NCBI RefSeq assembly: GCF_964199755.1
Contig: NC_133917.1
Span: 4,283,967-4,347,966, forward strand
Direction of reading: 5' to 3'
Source: Larus michahellis
Lineage: Eukaryota; Chordata; Aves; Charadriiformes; Laridae
Length of the DNA: 64,000 nt
The stretch's first letter is position 1. Each line of letters starts with the position of its first letter. Positions 48,476-60,290 of the stretch are shown here, in pieces. A model generated the notes under the pieces. The model worked only from the letters and a program-made list of their open reading frames with translations. It made no database searches and was not told where the DNA came from. A program made the translations under genes and the position numbers.

Positions 48476-49359
48476 GCTCGGCGGGGCTGCCCGGTTGCCC
48501 CCCACGCCGGTGAGTGCCGCAGCCCCACAGAAGGGTTTGGGGGTGGTTTTGCCCCACGAGGGGTTGCGGGGAGCGGGGGGCGCTGGGGGATGCAGGGATG
48601 GAGGGCGGAAGAGTGGGAGGTGGATGGACTTGGGTTTTGGGGAGGAAGAGACGGGGCCGTGGGGGTGACGGGGACTCTGGGCATCCGTGAGAGACGATTC
48701 CTGGACCCGGAGCAACTGGAAAACTCTTTAGTGGCAGCAAAGGGATGGGGAGCGGAGCAGGGACCAGAGGGGCCCAGGGCTGGGGACAGCAGGGGACAGG
48801 GCTGGGGTGCTCTGGGACGTGGCAGGACAAACGAGCCCCGGTTCCGTGTGCCGCAGCCCCTCGCTGGGCTCGGCAAAGCCCCTTTGCCCCCGGGGCCGCG
48901 TCAGTCCGGGGGGGCCGGGGGCTGTTCAGGCTCACACGGGGCCGTCCCGGCATCTCCTGGGCCTGCGGCTCCCAAGGGGCTGGGACGGGAACGGCCCCCG
49001 GCCACGTGCCCTGGGTGGGATGGATGTGGCCTCGACGGAGCTCGGATACCAGGCTGCTGCTCCTGGCCCCCCCCCGGCCCCCCCAGCCCGCTGCCCGGAG
49101 GTGACGTCCCAGCCCTGAGCGTTCCGGGGTGGCCCCAGCGGGTGCTGCCGGGTCCTGCTCGGGGCTCCGCCGGGTCCCGCACCCTCCCCGGCAGGAGGTG
49201 AAATGGGGAAATGGTGACAAGTTGCCGTCCCTGCGCCGGGGAGTTTCGGCACGGCTGAGGCGCCGCCGGGGCTGGGGGGACGAACCGCGCCGGCCTCGGG
49301 GGCGAGGGGCCCGTGCTGTGGGGGCTCCACAAAGCCATTCCCTTCCCGCTGATGTGGTG

Positions 49360-49925
49360 GGTGATGGCTGGACCGGGATGCTGGTGATGCTGGAGGTGGC
49401 TGCACTGGGATGCTCCCACTCCAGCAGCACTCGGATGATGGCCGGACTGGGATACTGGTGATGCGGGAGATGGCTGGACTGGGATGTTCCCATTCTGGCG
49501 GTGCTCTGGTGATGACTGGACTGGGATGCTCCCACTCCAGCAGCACTCAGGTGATGGCTGGACTGGGATGCTCCCACTCTGGCAGCACTTGAGTGATGGC
49601 TGGACTGGGATGCTGGTGATGCCGGAGGTGGCTGGACTGGGATGTTCCCACCCTGGTGGTGCTCTGGTGATGACTGGACAGGGATGCTCCCGGTCTGGCA
49701 GCTCTGGGCTGGTTGCTGGACCAGGATGCTGGTGATGCCAGAGATGGCTGGACTGGGATGCTGGTGATGCGGGATATGGCTGGACTGGGATGTTCCCACT
49801 CCGGCAGCACTTGGGGTGTGATGGCTGGACTGGGATGCTGGTGATGCGGGATATGGCTGGACTGGGATGTTCCCACTCCGGCAGCACTTGGGGTGTGATG
49901 GCTGGACTGGGATGTTCCCGCTGCG
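49360..49925. repeat. Minisatellite, GATGGCTGGACTGGGATGCT units, upstream of TESPA1
   Basis: Units of about 33-60 bp sharing GATGGCTGGACTGGGATGCT followed by CCCACTCCGGCAGCAC or GGTGATGC(C/G)GGAG. The last two long units (about 49745-49915) are nearly identical. Confidence 0.9.
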
Positions 49926-50637
49926 CTCAGCTGTGGGGACGCGTGGCCGGAGCAGGCGGGTGACAGGAGAATCCCTGTCCCTGTGCCTGCAGGGGTGCTG
50001 CAGGGGTCTGCCCGGGTTGGGGGTCCTCGTCCCCAGCCAGGACCTGTGGTGGGGTGGGGGGGCAGAGGACGCGTGACCCGGTGTCCTCAGTGGGTGCCGT
50101 GGAGCCGCACAGGAGCTGGGTGCTGGGGTCTGAGATCCTTCGGGTGCTCCGGGAACGGGGGACTCCCCGGGGACACGGTGCCCCGCTTTTCTCGGGGGCT
50201 GTAGGACGGGGAGGGGACGGGATGGGGAATCACCTCGCCACGGGAGCCCGGGGAGGGGAGAGATGCCCGTTCCCCGTGGGGGAAGGTCCGTGCTCTGGAG
50301 ACCCGCATCCTCTCCCCCCGGCGCGTGCCCAGCCGTGGGGCAGCTCCGTGCTCTTTATCTGGGCCCCGGCAGCTCTTCCGCTGGCTCCGGCAGCTCCGTC
50401 CCTGTCCCCCCCGCCAAGCCCCCGGGCGCAGCGTCGCCCATCGGCACCCAGGGCGACACCCAGGGAGGGGGGAGGGCAGAGCATCCCTGGGGTGCCCAGA
50501 GCCCACCCGTGGAGCACCCCATGGTGCCACCCCCCCCACCAGGCAGGAGGTGGAGGAGACCCTTCCGCATCCTGCCATCTCTCCTGTCCCCGCAGGGAGG
50601 ACCGCGTCCCCCCTCCCTGCCCCACGGCGTGGTGGCC
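49926..50637 (+). promoter_or_regulatory. TESPA1: TESPA1 5' flank with probable 5'UTR splice acceptor
   Basis: A CTGTCCCCGCAG acceptor ends at 50595, 42 nt before the ATG, so a non-coding first exon probably lies upstream. TTTATCT (AGATAAA on the minus strand, GATA-type) at 50354-50360 and TTCCG Ets-like sites near 50375 suggest the promoter lies around 50300-50450, but no start site can be fixed. Confidence 0.4.
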
Positions 50638-53600
50638 ATGGAGGGCGCGTCGGTGCTCAGCCCGTCCTCGTGGGAGAAGCGGCGCGCGTGGGCCCGGCAG
50701 AGCCGCTGCTGGCGGACCACCGTGGTGGAGGAGGAGGCGGCCGCCGCCATGCAGGACGTCCCCGAGCTGCAGCCGCCCCACCTGGACGACGTCTTCCTCG
50801 AAGGTTCGGGGAGCTGGTGGGGGGAACACCCAGGGTGCTCGTGAGACGAGGGGTTCCCCCGTGCTGGGGCGCCTCACGGGTGTTTCTGTGTGTCCCCCCA
50901 CCCCAGGAAGCCCCTCCAGCAAGATAGAGACGTGGCTGCAGGAGTGCGGGTGAGGGCAGCTCCGGGGGTGTCTCTGCCACGACGCCATTCCCGGGGGATG
51001 TCGGCGTCACCGCGGGGGGTGGCGAGGGCGGTGGGACGATGCTCACGCTCAGTCCTTACTGGAAGTTGCACCCCAGCGGGTGCGTGGGTGCTGGTGGGGA
51101 TGGTGGCGTGTCCCCCCCATCCTGCTCCCTGCTTGCCCCCATGGAGGAAGGACACAGGGCACCCTCCATGGCTCTGTCACACGCCAGGGCCACCGGTCCA
51201 GGAAACCCCCGGCCAGACTGGGACAGCGAGGTGGTGGCATCCTCCCCCTGCACCATGCTGGGGGGCGTCCGGGGTGTCCCAGGGGTCTGGGGGCCCTGGG
51301 ACTGGGGGGACCCCACACCTGAGCATCCCCCCGTGGAGCACCCACCCAAACCCGGCCGCTGTCTCCCTGCTCTCACCCCGCGCCCCGTCATCCGCACCCT
51401 TGTCCCCACCGCCCGTCCCACCGCGCTCGGGTCTCCCGTGCCACCTCCAGCCCCCCCGGGGTGGGGACAGGGGGGATGTGATGGGGTTCTGCTCCGGTGC
51501 AGGTCGTCGGTGGAGGTCCCGTCGGAGGAGCTGGGCTTGCCGGGCCCCTACGGTACGTCGGCTTTGCCCCCCCAGAGCTCCGGGGGTGCTGAGGCTGGTG
51601 GTCCCTGCGTGTCCCCAAAGGCCAGGGGCTGTGCCCGAGGCGCGGGGCCTTGGGCAGGGAGGTCTTCAAGGACCTGGAGACCTGTCCCCAGGGCTGGGTG
51701 TCCCCGTGCCACCCCATGGCTTTGGTCTCTCGCAGGGTGTGGGAGCAACGGGACCAGCTTCGAGGATGACCTGACCCTGGGAGCTGAAGGTACCAGCCAC
51801 CCCCAGGCGCACTGGGGTGTCCCCTCCTGCGGTGTCACTGTCACCCCATGGGCAGAGCTGCCCTGACGGAGGCAGGGGGGCTGGGGACAGGCAGGAGCAG
51901 ACCCAGGGGGACAGCCACCATCAGAAGCTTTTCCTCCTGGAGGGTGTTGGTGGGGCTGAGATGCCCCCAGACCCTGCGTCGCCCCCAGGCTCCAGGCTGT
52001 GGCCACCGGGAAGGACACGTCCCAGGGTGGCAGGTGTGGGACCTGTCCCCAGGACACCCCGTCTCACTCCCTGCCGCCTCTCGGTCCCTTTTCCCAGCTC
52101 TTCTGCTACCGGGGAGCGACAAAGCCGCGGGCAGGTGAGGTTTGGGGTCCCGGCGGGGGGGTTGGGGACACTGTCCCCGTGCATCCCGCTGGCAGCACCC
52201 CCGTCACTCAGCGCCGTCCCCCCTCCCCGCCGCAGAGCTCCGCGGGACAAGCACCTCCACCTGGGGCACAGCATGGCATCCAGCGCCCTCTCCAGCCTCA
52301 CCACCAAGACCGGTTCCAGGTAGGAGCTGGGGAGGGGGGGGTGGTGGTGTCTCTTGAGGGGAGGGGGATGGGGACATGTTGGGTCACCCCCCCCCCACTG
52401 TGAGACCGGTCCCCCTGGGGCTGAGCCGGGGCTTCCCCTGATCCCGCAGCATCACCGAGGTCCTGGAGTGGCGGCAGGCGGACGCCGAGGAGATCCTCTA
52501 CAGCCTGGGCTTCGTGCAGAGCGAGCCGGAGGCCGCGGCCCGCGTCCCCGCGCGCTTCTTCTCCGCTCCTTCCCGCGCCAAGGGCATCGACTTCCAGCTC
52601 TTCCTCAAGGCCCAGGTGCGGCGCATGGAGATGGAGGACCCCTGCCTGATGCTGGCCAGTGAGTGACACGCTTGTCCCCAAGCCCCCCCATCCCCACGCT
52701 GTGCTGGGAGACACCACCATGTGGGGCGGGATCCACCCTGCCGGCTTCGCTCCGTCGGGATGGTGGAAAAGATGCTCCCGTGCCTCAGTTTCCCCACTTG
52801 GGAGCTGGGGGAACACACCCAGCCCCCCCCCCCCCCCCCCCCACCCAGCATCCCTCAACCCCCTCCCCCCCCGACCACCCCTCCCCACCCCATCTCCTCC
52901 CGGCCCCCCAGGTCGCTTCCAGCAGGTCCAGGCTCTGGCTGCCACGGCCGACGCTTTCTTCTGCCTCTACTCCTACGTCTCGCGGACGCCCGTCCAGCGC
53001 ATCTCCCCGTCCCGCCTCGCCTGGCCTTGTCCCGACGTCCCCAGCGTCCCCATCGCCCCCCCCCAGCCCAGCACCCTCTCGCCCGTGGAGCGCCTGAAGA
53101 AGGCCGTGGCCACCATGTGCCTCTACACGTCCCCGAGGGACGAGGACAGCCCGCGAGGGACCGGCCGGGCGCCCGCCGCGGCCACCAGCCAGCCCAGTGC
53201 CCTGGGGAAGGTGGTGCAGGAGGTGCTGGAGCGGGCGCGGGGGGAACGGTTCCGCTTCGAGCCGCCCGATGGCATCCAGGGAAGGGACGGGGACACGGGG
53301 ACGGCGCAGCAGTGGCGGGGTGCCCAGGGGGGTCCTCCAGCGTCACCGTCACTGCGGGTGCGGGGTGACCCTGCGTGTCCCCATTGCGGCGGTGCGGATG
53401 TGCCGGCGTGCTGCGGCGGGGAGCAGGAGGTGTCCCCAAGGCCAGCCCCGGGGGGGACACCGGCGGACGCTGCGTGGGGACGCCTGGAGCGGTCCTGTCC
53501 CCATGGCCGGGGGAGCGGTGCCAGCCCTGCGGGGGTGGCTCGGGGGGCCCGGGATGCTCCGTGCCCGGTGGGCGCAAGATGGGTCAGCACGGAGGGGCAG

Positions 53601-55057
53601 CAGCCAGGTGCCACTGCGAATGTCACCTCGTCCCCGACGCTGGGTCCCCTGACCCCCCACGCCGGCCGGGTGTGGGTCACCCCTGAGCACCCCGAGGGGC
53701 TGGGATCCGAGGGGGACTCCGGCTTCGGCTCCGGCTCCTGGGGGACCTCCCCCAGGAGGAAGGCAGGGACCGGCGGGTGCCACCTGGGTGCCACCCTGGA
53801 CCCCACTGGGACACGTTCCCCCGGCTCGGACACACCGAGAGCCGGAGGCCACCGGGTTCGGCGGAGCAAGGGCCGGCACCGGGGGGGCTCCCCGGGGGCT
53901 GCGGGGCGGCAGCGGGGCGATGCGCCGGGGCTGCAGCCCCCCGGGAAGGGTCCCTCGTCCCGGCGCCCCGGCTGGCAGGAGCCCGCGGACTCCTTCGAGA
54001 TGGAGGAGGTGAGGGGCGACGCCCGGGTGATGGGCGCAGGGCGGGGAGGGCGCGGGGGTCCCTTCGGCTGGGGGGAAGGGTGTGTGGGGGGGATGCTGGG
54101 CGCTGCTGGGTGATGCTGGGCGAGGCGGGAAGGAGCTGGAGCGGGAAATGTCCCCGGAGCCTTCTCAGGCTTTTAAGGTTTGAATGATTTAGAGCTTCAA
54201 ATGGAGCCTCTTGCCGGGGCGGTGGCGGGGGTGGGGGGGTTGGGGGGGGGAGCTGGGGGTCACGGGCGCGATGGCACGCACGCACGCACGCCAGCATCCT
54301 TGCACGCACACAAGAGCGTCCTTGCACATCCGCACGAGCATCCTTGCACGGACGCACATCAACATCCCTGCACGTACACTTGAGCATCCTCGCACACACA
54401 CACGAGCATCCCCGCACACACGTACAAGCATCCTGGCGCGTATGCACGAGCATCCTTGCACGCACACACGAGCATCCCTGCACACACGTGCGAGCATCCT
54501 TGCACGCACGTACACACACGCAGAGGGATGCACGGGTGTGCACACACGCACCGACGCACCTTTGCACACTCACACACACGCAGAGGGACGCACGGGCGTG
54601 CACACACGCACCGGCGCACCTTTGCACGCACACACGCGCGTGTGCACTGAGGCGCTCACCTGCAGCACCCCCTCACCCAGCCCTGCCGCATCCTGCCTGC
54701 AGGTGCTGAGCGCCAGCGAGGAGGAGGAGGAGGAGGAGGAGGAGGAGGAGGAGGAGGAAGAGGAGGATGGCGATGCCCGTGATGAAGCCGCCCGGTGCCT
54801 CCATCCCTCCGTCGGCATCCGGAGAAGTAAGTCCCGGGGCTTTCCCACCCTCCCAGGGGGCAGCGGGGGTGGCTGGGCCGCCAGCCCAACGGGGTGCCAG
54901 CGTGTGTGTCCCCCCCTGTGTCCCCTCCTGTCCCCTCGCTCCAGGCTTCATGCTGCACGCCGGCAGCGGGCAGTCCGACAGCAGCGGCTTCGTGGAGGAG
55001 CCCGTGCCCGGCCAGTCACCCGTCGCCCGGCTCCAGGGCACCCACCAGACGGCCTGA
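50638..55057 (+). CDS. TESPA1: TESPA1 (ITPRID family), 10 coding exons
   Basis: T-cell adaptor that binds IP3 receptors and supports TCR calcium and ERK signalling in thymocytes (family knowledge). Exons: 50638-50803, 50907-50949, 51503-51552, 51736-51789, 52098-52134, 52236-52319, 52450-52658, 52912-54008, 54703-54826, 54945-55057; GT-AG, phases matched; 1977 nt, 658 residues (human 521). The N-terminus starts MEGASVLSPSSWEKRRAW, near human MEASVLSPTSWEKRRAW. KIETWLQECG and TSFEDDLTLGAE (residues 93-104) follow. The IP3R-binding KRAP-type domain holds ARFFSAPSRAKGIDFQLFLK, RRMEMEDPCLMLASRFQQVQ and TADAFFCLYSYVSRTPVQ (about 145-245). Exon 8 (365 residues) is GC-driven low-complexity, ending in DSFEMEEV as in human (DTFDLEEV). 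Exons 9-10 add 16 consecutive Glu (586-601) and a tail with GQSDSSGFVEE. No break was seen. Confidence 0.95.
54270..54650. repeat. Minisatellite, CACACACGAGCATCCTTGCA units, TESPA1 intron 8
   Basis: About fifteen units of 20-24 bp, changing rightward to a 60-bp pair containing CGCAGAGGGATGCACGGGTG. Purine-pyrimidine alternation (CACGCACACACG) is frequent. It lies 50 bp upstream of the exon 9 acceptor. Confidence 0.9.
54718..54765 (+). repeat. TESPA1: (GAG)n coding microsatellite in TESPA1 exon 9
   Basis: Sixteen Glu codons in a row, twelve or more of them identical GAG, near the start of exon 9. The near-pure repeat suggests length polymorphism by slippage. Confidence 0.9.
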
Positions 55058-56550
55058 GGCCACCGCGGAGGGACCTGGGCTTTGTCGGGGACCGTGCCAC
55101 CGCGCTTCGGCCACCGAGAGCACCCTCAGCCGAGGGCTGAGCACGGCGTGTACACGCGGGTGTGGGTGTGGGTGCACGTGTGGGTGTGGGTGCACGTGTG
55201 GGTGTTTGGCACAGAAAACCTTTCGACTCAGGACTTTTGCCCCGAGGGGCACAGGCGTGTCCCCTCTGCCCAGTTTGATGGCGCTGGGGACACGGCTGCA
55301 CCGGAGCAGCACTGGGAACATGTCCCCCAGCCCCAGGGCAGCACCGGGGACATATCCCCAAGTCCCATGGCGGCACTGGGGACATGTCCCCCAGCCTCAG
55401 GGCAGCAGAGGGGACACGTGCCCCTGCCCTGGGTAGCATTGGGAGTATGTCCCCAAGCCCCAGGGCAGCACGGGGGACATGTCCCCAGGTCCCAGGGCAG
55501 CTCTGGGGACACGTCTCCCAGCCCCATGACAGCACCGGGGACATGTCCCCAAGTCCCAGGGCAGCATCAGGGACGTGTCCCCAGCCTCAGAGCAGCAGAG
55601 GGGACATGTGCCCCTGCCTCGGGTAGCATTGGGAATATGTCCCCAAGCCCTAGGGCAGCATGGGGGACATGTCCCCAGGTCCCAGGGCAGCACGGGGGAC
55701 ATGTCCCCAAGTCCCAGGGCAGCCCCAGGAGACATGTCCCCCAGCCTCTGAGCAACACTGGGGACACTTGCCCCTGCCCCGGGTAGCATCAGGTATATGT
55801 CCCCAAGCCCCAGGGCAGCACCGGGGCCATGTCCCCAAGTCCCATGGCAGTACCGGGGCCGTGTCCCCCAGCCTCAGGGCAGCAGAGGGGACACGTGCCC
55901 CTGCCCTGGGTAGCATTGGGAGTATGTCCCCAAGCCCCAGGGCAGCACGGGGGACATGTCCCCAGGTCCCAGGGCAGCTCTGGGGACACGTCTCCCAGCC
56001 CCATGACAGCACCGGGGACATGTCCCCAAGTCCCAGGGCAGCATCAGGGACGTGTCCCCAGCCTCAGAGCAGCAGAGGGGACATGTGCCCCTGCCTCGGG
56101 TAGCATTGGGAATATGTCCCCAAGCCCTAGGGCAGCATGGGGGACATGTCCCCAGGTCCCAGGGCAGCACGGGGGACATGTCCCCAAGTCCCAGGGCAGC
56201 CCCAGGAGACATGTCCCCCAGCCTCTGAGCAACACTGGGGACACTTGCCCCTGCCCCGGGTAGCATCAGGTATATGTCCCCAAGCCCCAGGGCAGCACCG
56301 GGGCCATGTCCCCAAGTCCCATGGCAGTACCGGGGCCGTGTCCCCCAGCCTCAGAGCAGCACTGGGGCCATGTCCCCCAGCCCCAGGGCAGCCCTGGGGA
56401 CGTCTCCCCCGTGCCCGGCTCTTGGGGACACCACTTGCACTTTGGCGGGGGCTGGTGACCCGTGCTGCAGCGCCTGTAACACTAGGACGGGGGTTTGCTG
56501 GGCAGAGCCGGCAGCACGCGGGAAATAAAGTTCCCAAAGGGACGATGGCG
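55058..56550 (+). other. TESPA1: TESPA1 3'UTR with AATAAA at 56524-56529
   Basis: From the TGA at 55055-55057 to AATAAA at 56524-56529. It begins with a GTGGGTGTGGGTGCACGTGT-type tract (55158-55205) and is mostly occupied by a minisatellite. The signal is followed by TTCCCAAAGG and a G/T-bearing segment, consistent with a real polyA site. Confidence 0.65.
55290..56400. repeat. Minisatellite with internal 477-bp tandem duplication, TESPA1 3'UTR
   Basis: Basic unit about 32 bp (GGGGACATGTCCCCAAGTCC plus CAGGGCAGCAC). The block from about 55388 to 55864 is repeated almost perfectly at about 55865-56341, an offset of exactly 477 bp. Each basic unit contains GGGGACATGTCCCC, a 14-nt perfect palindrome. 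Confidence 0.92.
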
Positions 56551-58640
56551 GCCGTGTCCCTGCCTGGAGCTGCTGGGGGGTGGGATCCGGCCCTGCCCAC
56601 CCCCTCTGGGGTGGAGACCCCCAACACGAGCCCTCCCGGTGCCCCAGAAGGGCCTGACCCGGGGGGCACCGCTCGGCTCCGGGTCTTCCCAGGGGACAGA
56701 GCTGCCACCAGGGCTGGGGGGTTCCTGACCTACAGACCCCGTGGAAGGTCCCACCCCCTGCTCAAGGGCTCAGGGGGGGACCGGCGGTGCCCCACAGGGA
56801 CAAAGGTGCCCCGACTGGGGTGCAAGCCCAAGGCTCGGACTGGAGCAGCGGGTGATGCTTGGCACTTTTTTTGGCCCCTTCATCATGTCTGGGCCTCTTC
56901 TGAGCCTCCTCCTGTTCCCTTATCGGGGTCCTTCGTGCCTCGGGGCCTGTTCTTCATCTTCCTGCTGCCTTATCTCGCTGTTCTCCCCCTTCACCCCCGC
57001 CCCCCCCCCCCCAAGATCTGGGCAGCTGAAGGAAACCGCACCGAGATGGTGCTGGGTCTGCGCCGGCTGCTCCTTAACCCCTCCTGCGCCGCTGCCACCA
57101 CCCCACACCCAGCCCCGGGCACCGCCAGCTGCCTTGGTGGCTTTTTCCCCCCGGTGACGTGGCCGCCGAGTGTGGGCACAGCCCCGAACTGGGTGATAGA
57201 GGGTGGTGGCCACTGGCCGGGCACCCCAGCAGCCTCCTGCGGGGCTTAGCCCAGGCCGGACCTCAGCCACAAATGCAGGCTCCGGCTCCGTTCCTGCTCC
57301 TCCAGGTCTGCCCAGGGGATGGGGACAGGTCACAAGTCACCCCAGGAAAGAGCCCCATGGCCTCAGGAAGGAGCCACCACGGTCCCCCTCCTCCCCGGTT
57401 CCCCCAGTGCCCACCCCGGCTGCCCACCGGCTGCCAGGAAGGCACCAGCCGCCGGGCACGGGCTCCGGAGTTACCGGGAAAGGAAAGTCCTGGTGGATAA
57501 ACACCCCCGGGGGCTTCCCCGTGGAGAGCAGCCAAAACCGGGATTATCCTGGATTAGCCCCACGGCCCCTCCGGCACGGGGGCTGGCTCCCACAACCTGT
57601 CCCACCTGCGCTGTGGGTCCCATGGTGGGGGCGGGGGGTCGCTCCCAACCTGCCGGGGCCGGTTCGGGCTGCAAGGGCTGTGCTTCATCCACCTCCTCCT
57701 CCTCCCTCTCTGCAGAGGGGTCTGTGTGGGACCCCCCCCCCTGCTCAAACCCGGAGGGTCCTGCAAGCTCTGGCAGTGACCCCCCCAGGCCCCTTCCCGG
57801 TCCCCTGGCTCTGCCCGGCCCTGGCTCATCCCAGAAATAAACCCTGCTCTGCTCCGGGATTTGCCGGGCAGGTCCTGGACAGGGCTGGTGGAGCCTTGAT
57901 GGAGCGCGGCCGGAGCTCAGGCCCGGGTTACCCATCCCCGGGGGATGCCCGAGGCCAGTCCCATCCCGCCGCTGCCTGCAGGAACCAGGCTGGGACCTGG
58001 CTGGAAACCAGTGCCCCGAACTGGGGAACCACTGGGAACGAGTCGCTGGTGACGGGGACGGGCTTGGGGACACGGCGCGACATCTTCATCCAGCTCCGCT
58101 GCCGAGCCCGGGGAAACGAGAGCTGCGGCTTCATCAAATTCCATGCAAATGTTGAAGTTTTCGGTGCTTCTGAGACCGGGGCTGGGGGTTTTTAGGGCGG
58201 CAGTGGATTAATCCAGTGGGATGCAACTGTCAGGACACCAAAATGAAGTTCCACTTGTGAGCACACGCGCTCCCCGGCCTCCCCTCGCCACGTATTTGGG
58301 TATTTTCTCCCGATCCACGCTTGCACCTTTCCCCCCTCCTCCCCGGGGGTTTTGGCTCCGCATCCCGCATCCTGGTGCCTGAAATCCCTCCCTGGGGCAG
58401 AGCCGGGTGCTCCGAGGTTCTCCGCTCCCTCCTCTTCCCACCGGGAATGAACCAGCTGCTCTGAGATACCGAGAAACAAGCAGGTTACGGGGCACAAATC
58501 CTCCCTCGGGCACCGGGCAGGAGAAACGCATGGAAAATACCCAGGATCAATCCCCTGTTTCTGAAGCCAAGAGGCAGCGAAGGCTCTGCCTGGGACCAGG
58601 GACGGTGATTTATGGGTGCAAATGAGTAAATGGTCCCTTC
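56551..58640. other. TESPA1 downstream spacer, no gene recognised
   Basis: Mostly unique GC-rich DNA with some AT-richer parts (58050-58640). An AATAAA at 57836-57841 has no recognised exon before it. CTTATCGG and CTTATCTC (GATA-type) occur near 56918 and 56970. An open plus-strand frame at 57203-58195 has no family resemblance or splice support and is not called. Confidence 0.5.
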
Positions 58641-59745
58641 TCTGAGCTCTGGGCACCCCATCCACCCCCAGTACCATCCCATCCACCCCCCAGTATCACC
58701 CCATCCACCCCCCCAGTACCACCCCATCCACCCCCAGTATCACTCCATCCACCCCCCGTACCATCCCATCCACCCCCCCAGTACCATCGCATCCAACCCT
58801 GGTATCAACCCATCCATCCCCAGTACCATCCCATACGCCCCCAGTATCACCCCATCCATCCCCCCAGTACCACCCCATCCACCCCCCAGTATCACCCCAT
58901 CCACCCCCAGTACCATCCCACTCCCCCCGCCCAGTGCCACCCCATCCATCCCCAGTACCACCCCATCCATCTCCCAGTATCAACCCATCCATCCCCCCAG
59001 TATCACCCCATCCATCTCCCAGTATCAACCCATCCATCGCCCCAGTATCACCCCATCCACTCCCAGTACCATCCCATCCACCCCCCCAGTACCACCCCAT
59101 CCACCCCCAGTATCACCCCAGCCACTCCCCCCATAGCACCCCATCCACCCCCCCAGTATCACCCCATCCACCCCCAGTACCAGCCCATCCATCTCCCCGT
59201 ATCAACACATCCACCCCCCCAGTATCACCCCTTCCACCCCCAGTACCAGCCCATCCATCTCCCTGTATCAACACATCCATCGCCCCAGTATCACCCCATC
59301 CATCCTCCAGTACCACCCCATCCACCCCCAGTATCACCCCAGCCACTCCCCCAGTACCATCCCATCCACTCCCCCAGTACCACCCCCTCCACCCCCCCCA
59401 GTATCACCTCATCCACCCCCAGTACCACCCCATCCAACTCCCAGTATCAACCCATCCATTGCCCCAGTATCACCCCATCCACTCCCAGTACCATCCCATC
59501 CACCCCCCCAGTATCACCCCATCCACGCTCAGTACCACCCCATCCACCCCCCCAGTATCACGCCATCCACCCCCAGTACCAGCCCATCCACTCCCCCAGT
59601 ACCACCCCCTCCACCCCCCCCAGTATCACCCCATCCACCCCCAGTACCAGCCCATCCATCTCCCCGTATCAACACATCCACCCCCCCAGTATCACCCCAT
59701 CCACCCCCAGTACCACCCCATCCACCCCGACCCCCCAGTGCCACC
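58641..59745. repeat. Minisatellite, CCCATCCACCCCCAGTACCA units
   Basis: About fifty-five units near 19-21 bp (CCCATCCACCCCCAGTACCA, CCCATCCATCTCCCAGTATC). Longer near-identical blocks recur (for example around 59170-59290), showing multi-unit duplications. No gene lies within it. Confidence 0.92.
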
Positions 59746-60162
59746 CCATGCACATCCCCAAGCAGGTCCCACCCTGCTGGAGCATCTCCTGGGGCACATC
59801 CCTGGGGGTGTCCCCCCCCCGCCCCCGCCACCAGCCCAGGAGCTGCTGCCTCCACCTCCATCCAACTTTGCCGAAAATTGCACCCAGCCCTTTTTCCTGC
59901 GTTTTCCGTTCCGGCCCAGGCGAATGGCCCCTGCCGTCGGCGCTGGCTGTCACGCGGGTCACGCGTGGCTGCTCGGCCGTGGTGCGACGCCAGCGCCGCG
60001 CTCCCCCCCCGGAGAGACGAGAGACGGCTCCCTCCCTCCCTTCCCTCCCTCCCTGGCTCATGTCTGCTCCGGACGGGGTTTGTTTGTTAAACGGGGCCGG
60101 GGAGATTATTCATCCAGGTTTTTTTGCCTGGATGCGTTTGCCTCGGTTCCCCCCCCCCAGAA

Positions 60163-60290
60163 CCACTTGTCCCCATCTCGTCACCCCCCCCCCCCCCCGG
60201 GCTCCAGCCCGTGCCCTTGGCTCGGAGCACCCTGTGCCCCAGCTGATCCCACCCTCGGTGAAGATGTTCCGAGCTCAACCCGCATCCCCC
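60163..60290. repeat. Direct repeat copy 1 (pairs with 60803-60931)
   Basis: About 125 bp (ACTTGTCCCCATCTCGTCAC to AGCTCAACCCGCATCCCCC) present again about 640 bp to the right with few differences in its core, including TTGGCTCGGAGCACCCTGTG and GGTGAAGATGTTCCGAGCTC. Confidence 0.85.

Larger units (their letters stand above)
45061..49355. other. PPP1R1A-TESPA1 spacer, no gene recognised
   Basis: In human the interval between these two genes carries small secretory genes (LACRT, DCD, MUCL1). Here no signal-peptide exon or other coding sequence was recognised. It contains several AT-rich pockets listed separately, a run of 19 G at 46949-46967, and a (TCC)n tract at 48020-48048. Confidence 0.5.

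Noticed and set aside
57836-57841. AATAAA on the plus strand downstream of TESPA1
   Set aside because: No recognisable exon precedes it; the TESPA1 3' end is better explained by the signal at 56524.
57203-58195. Plus-strand open frame of 330 codons downstream of TESPA1
   Set aside because: High GC keeps frames open here; no recognisable domain, no splice context, and an AATAAA falls inside it.
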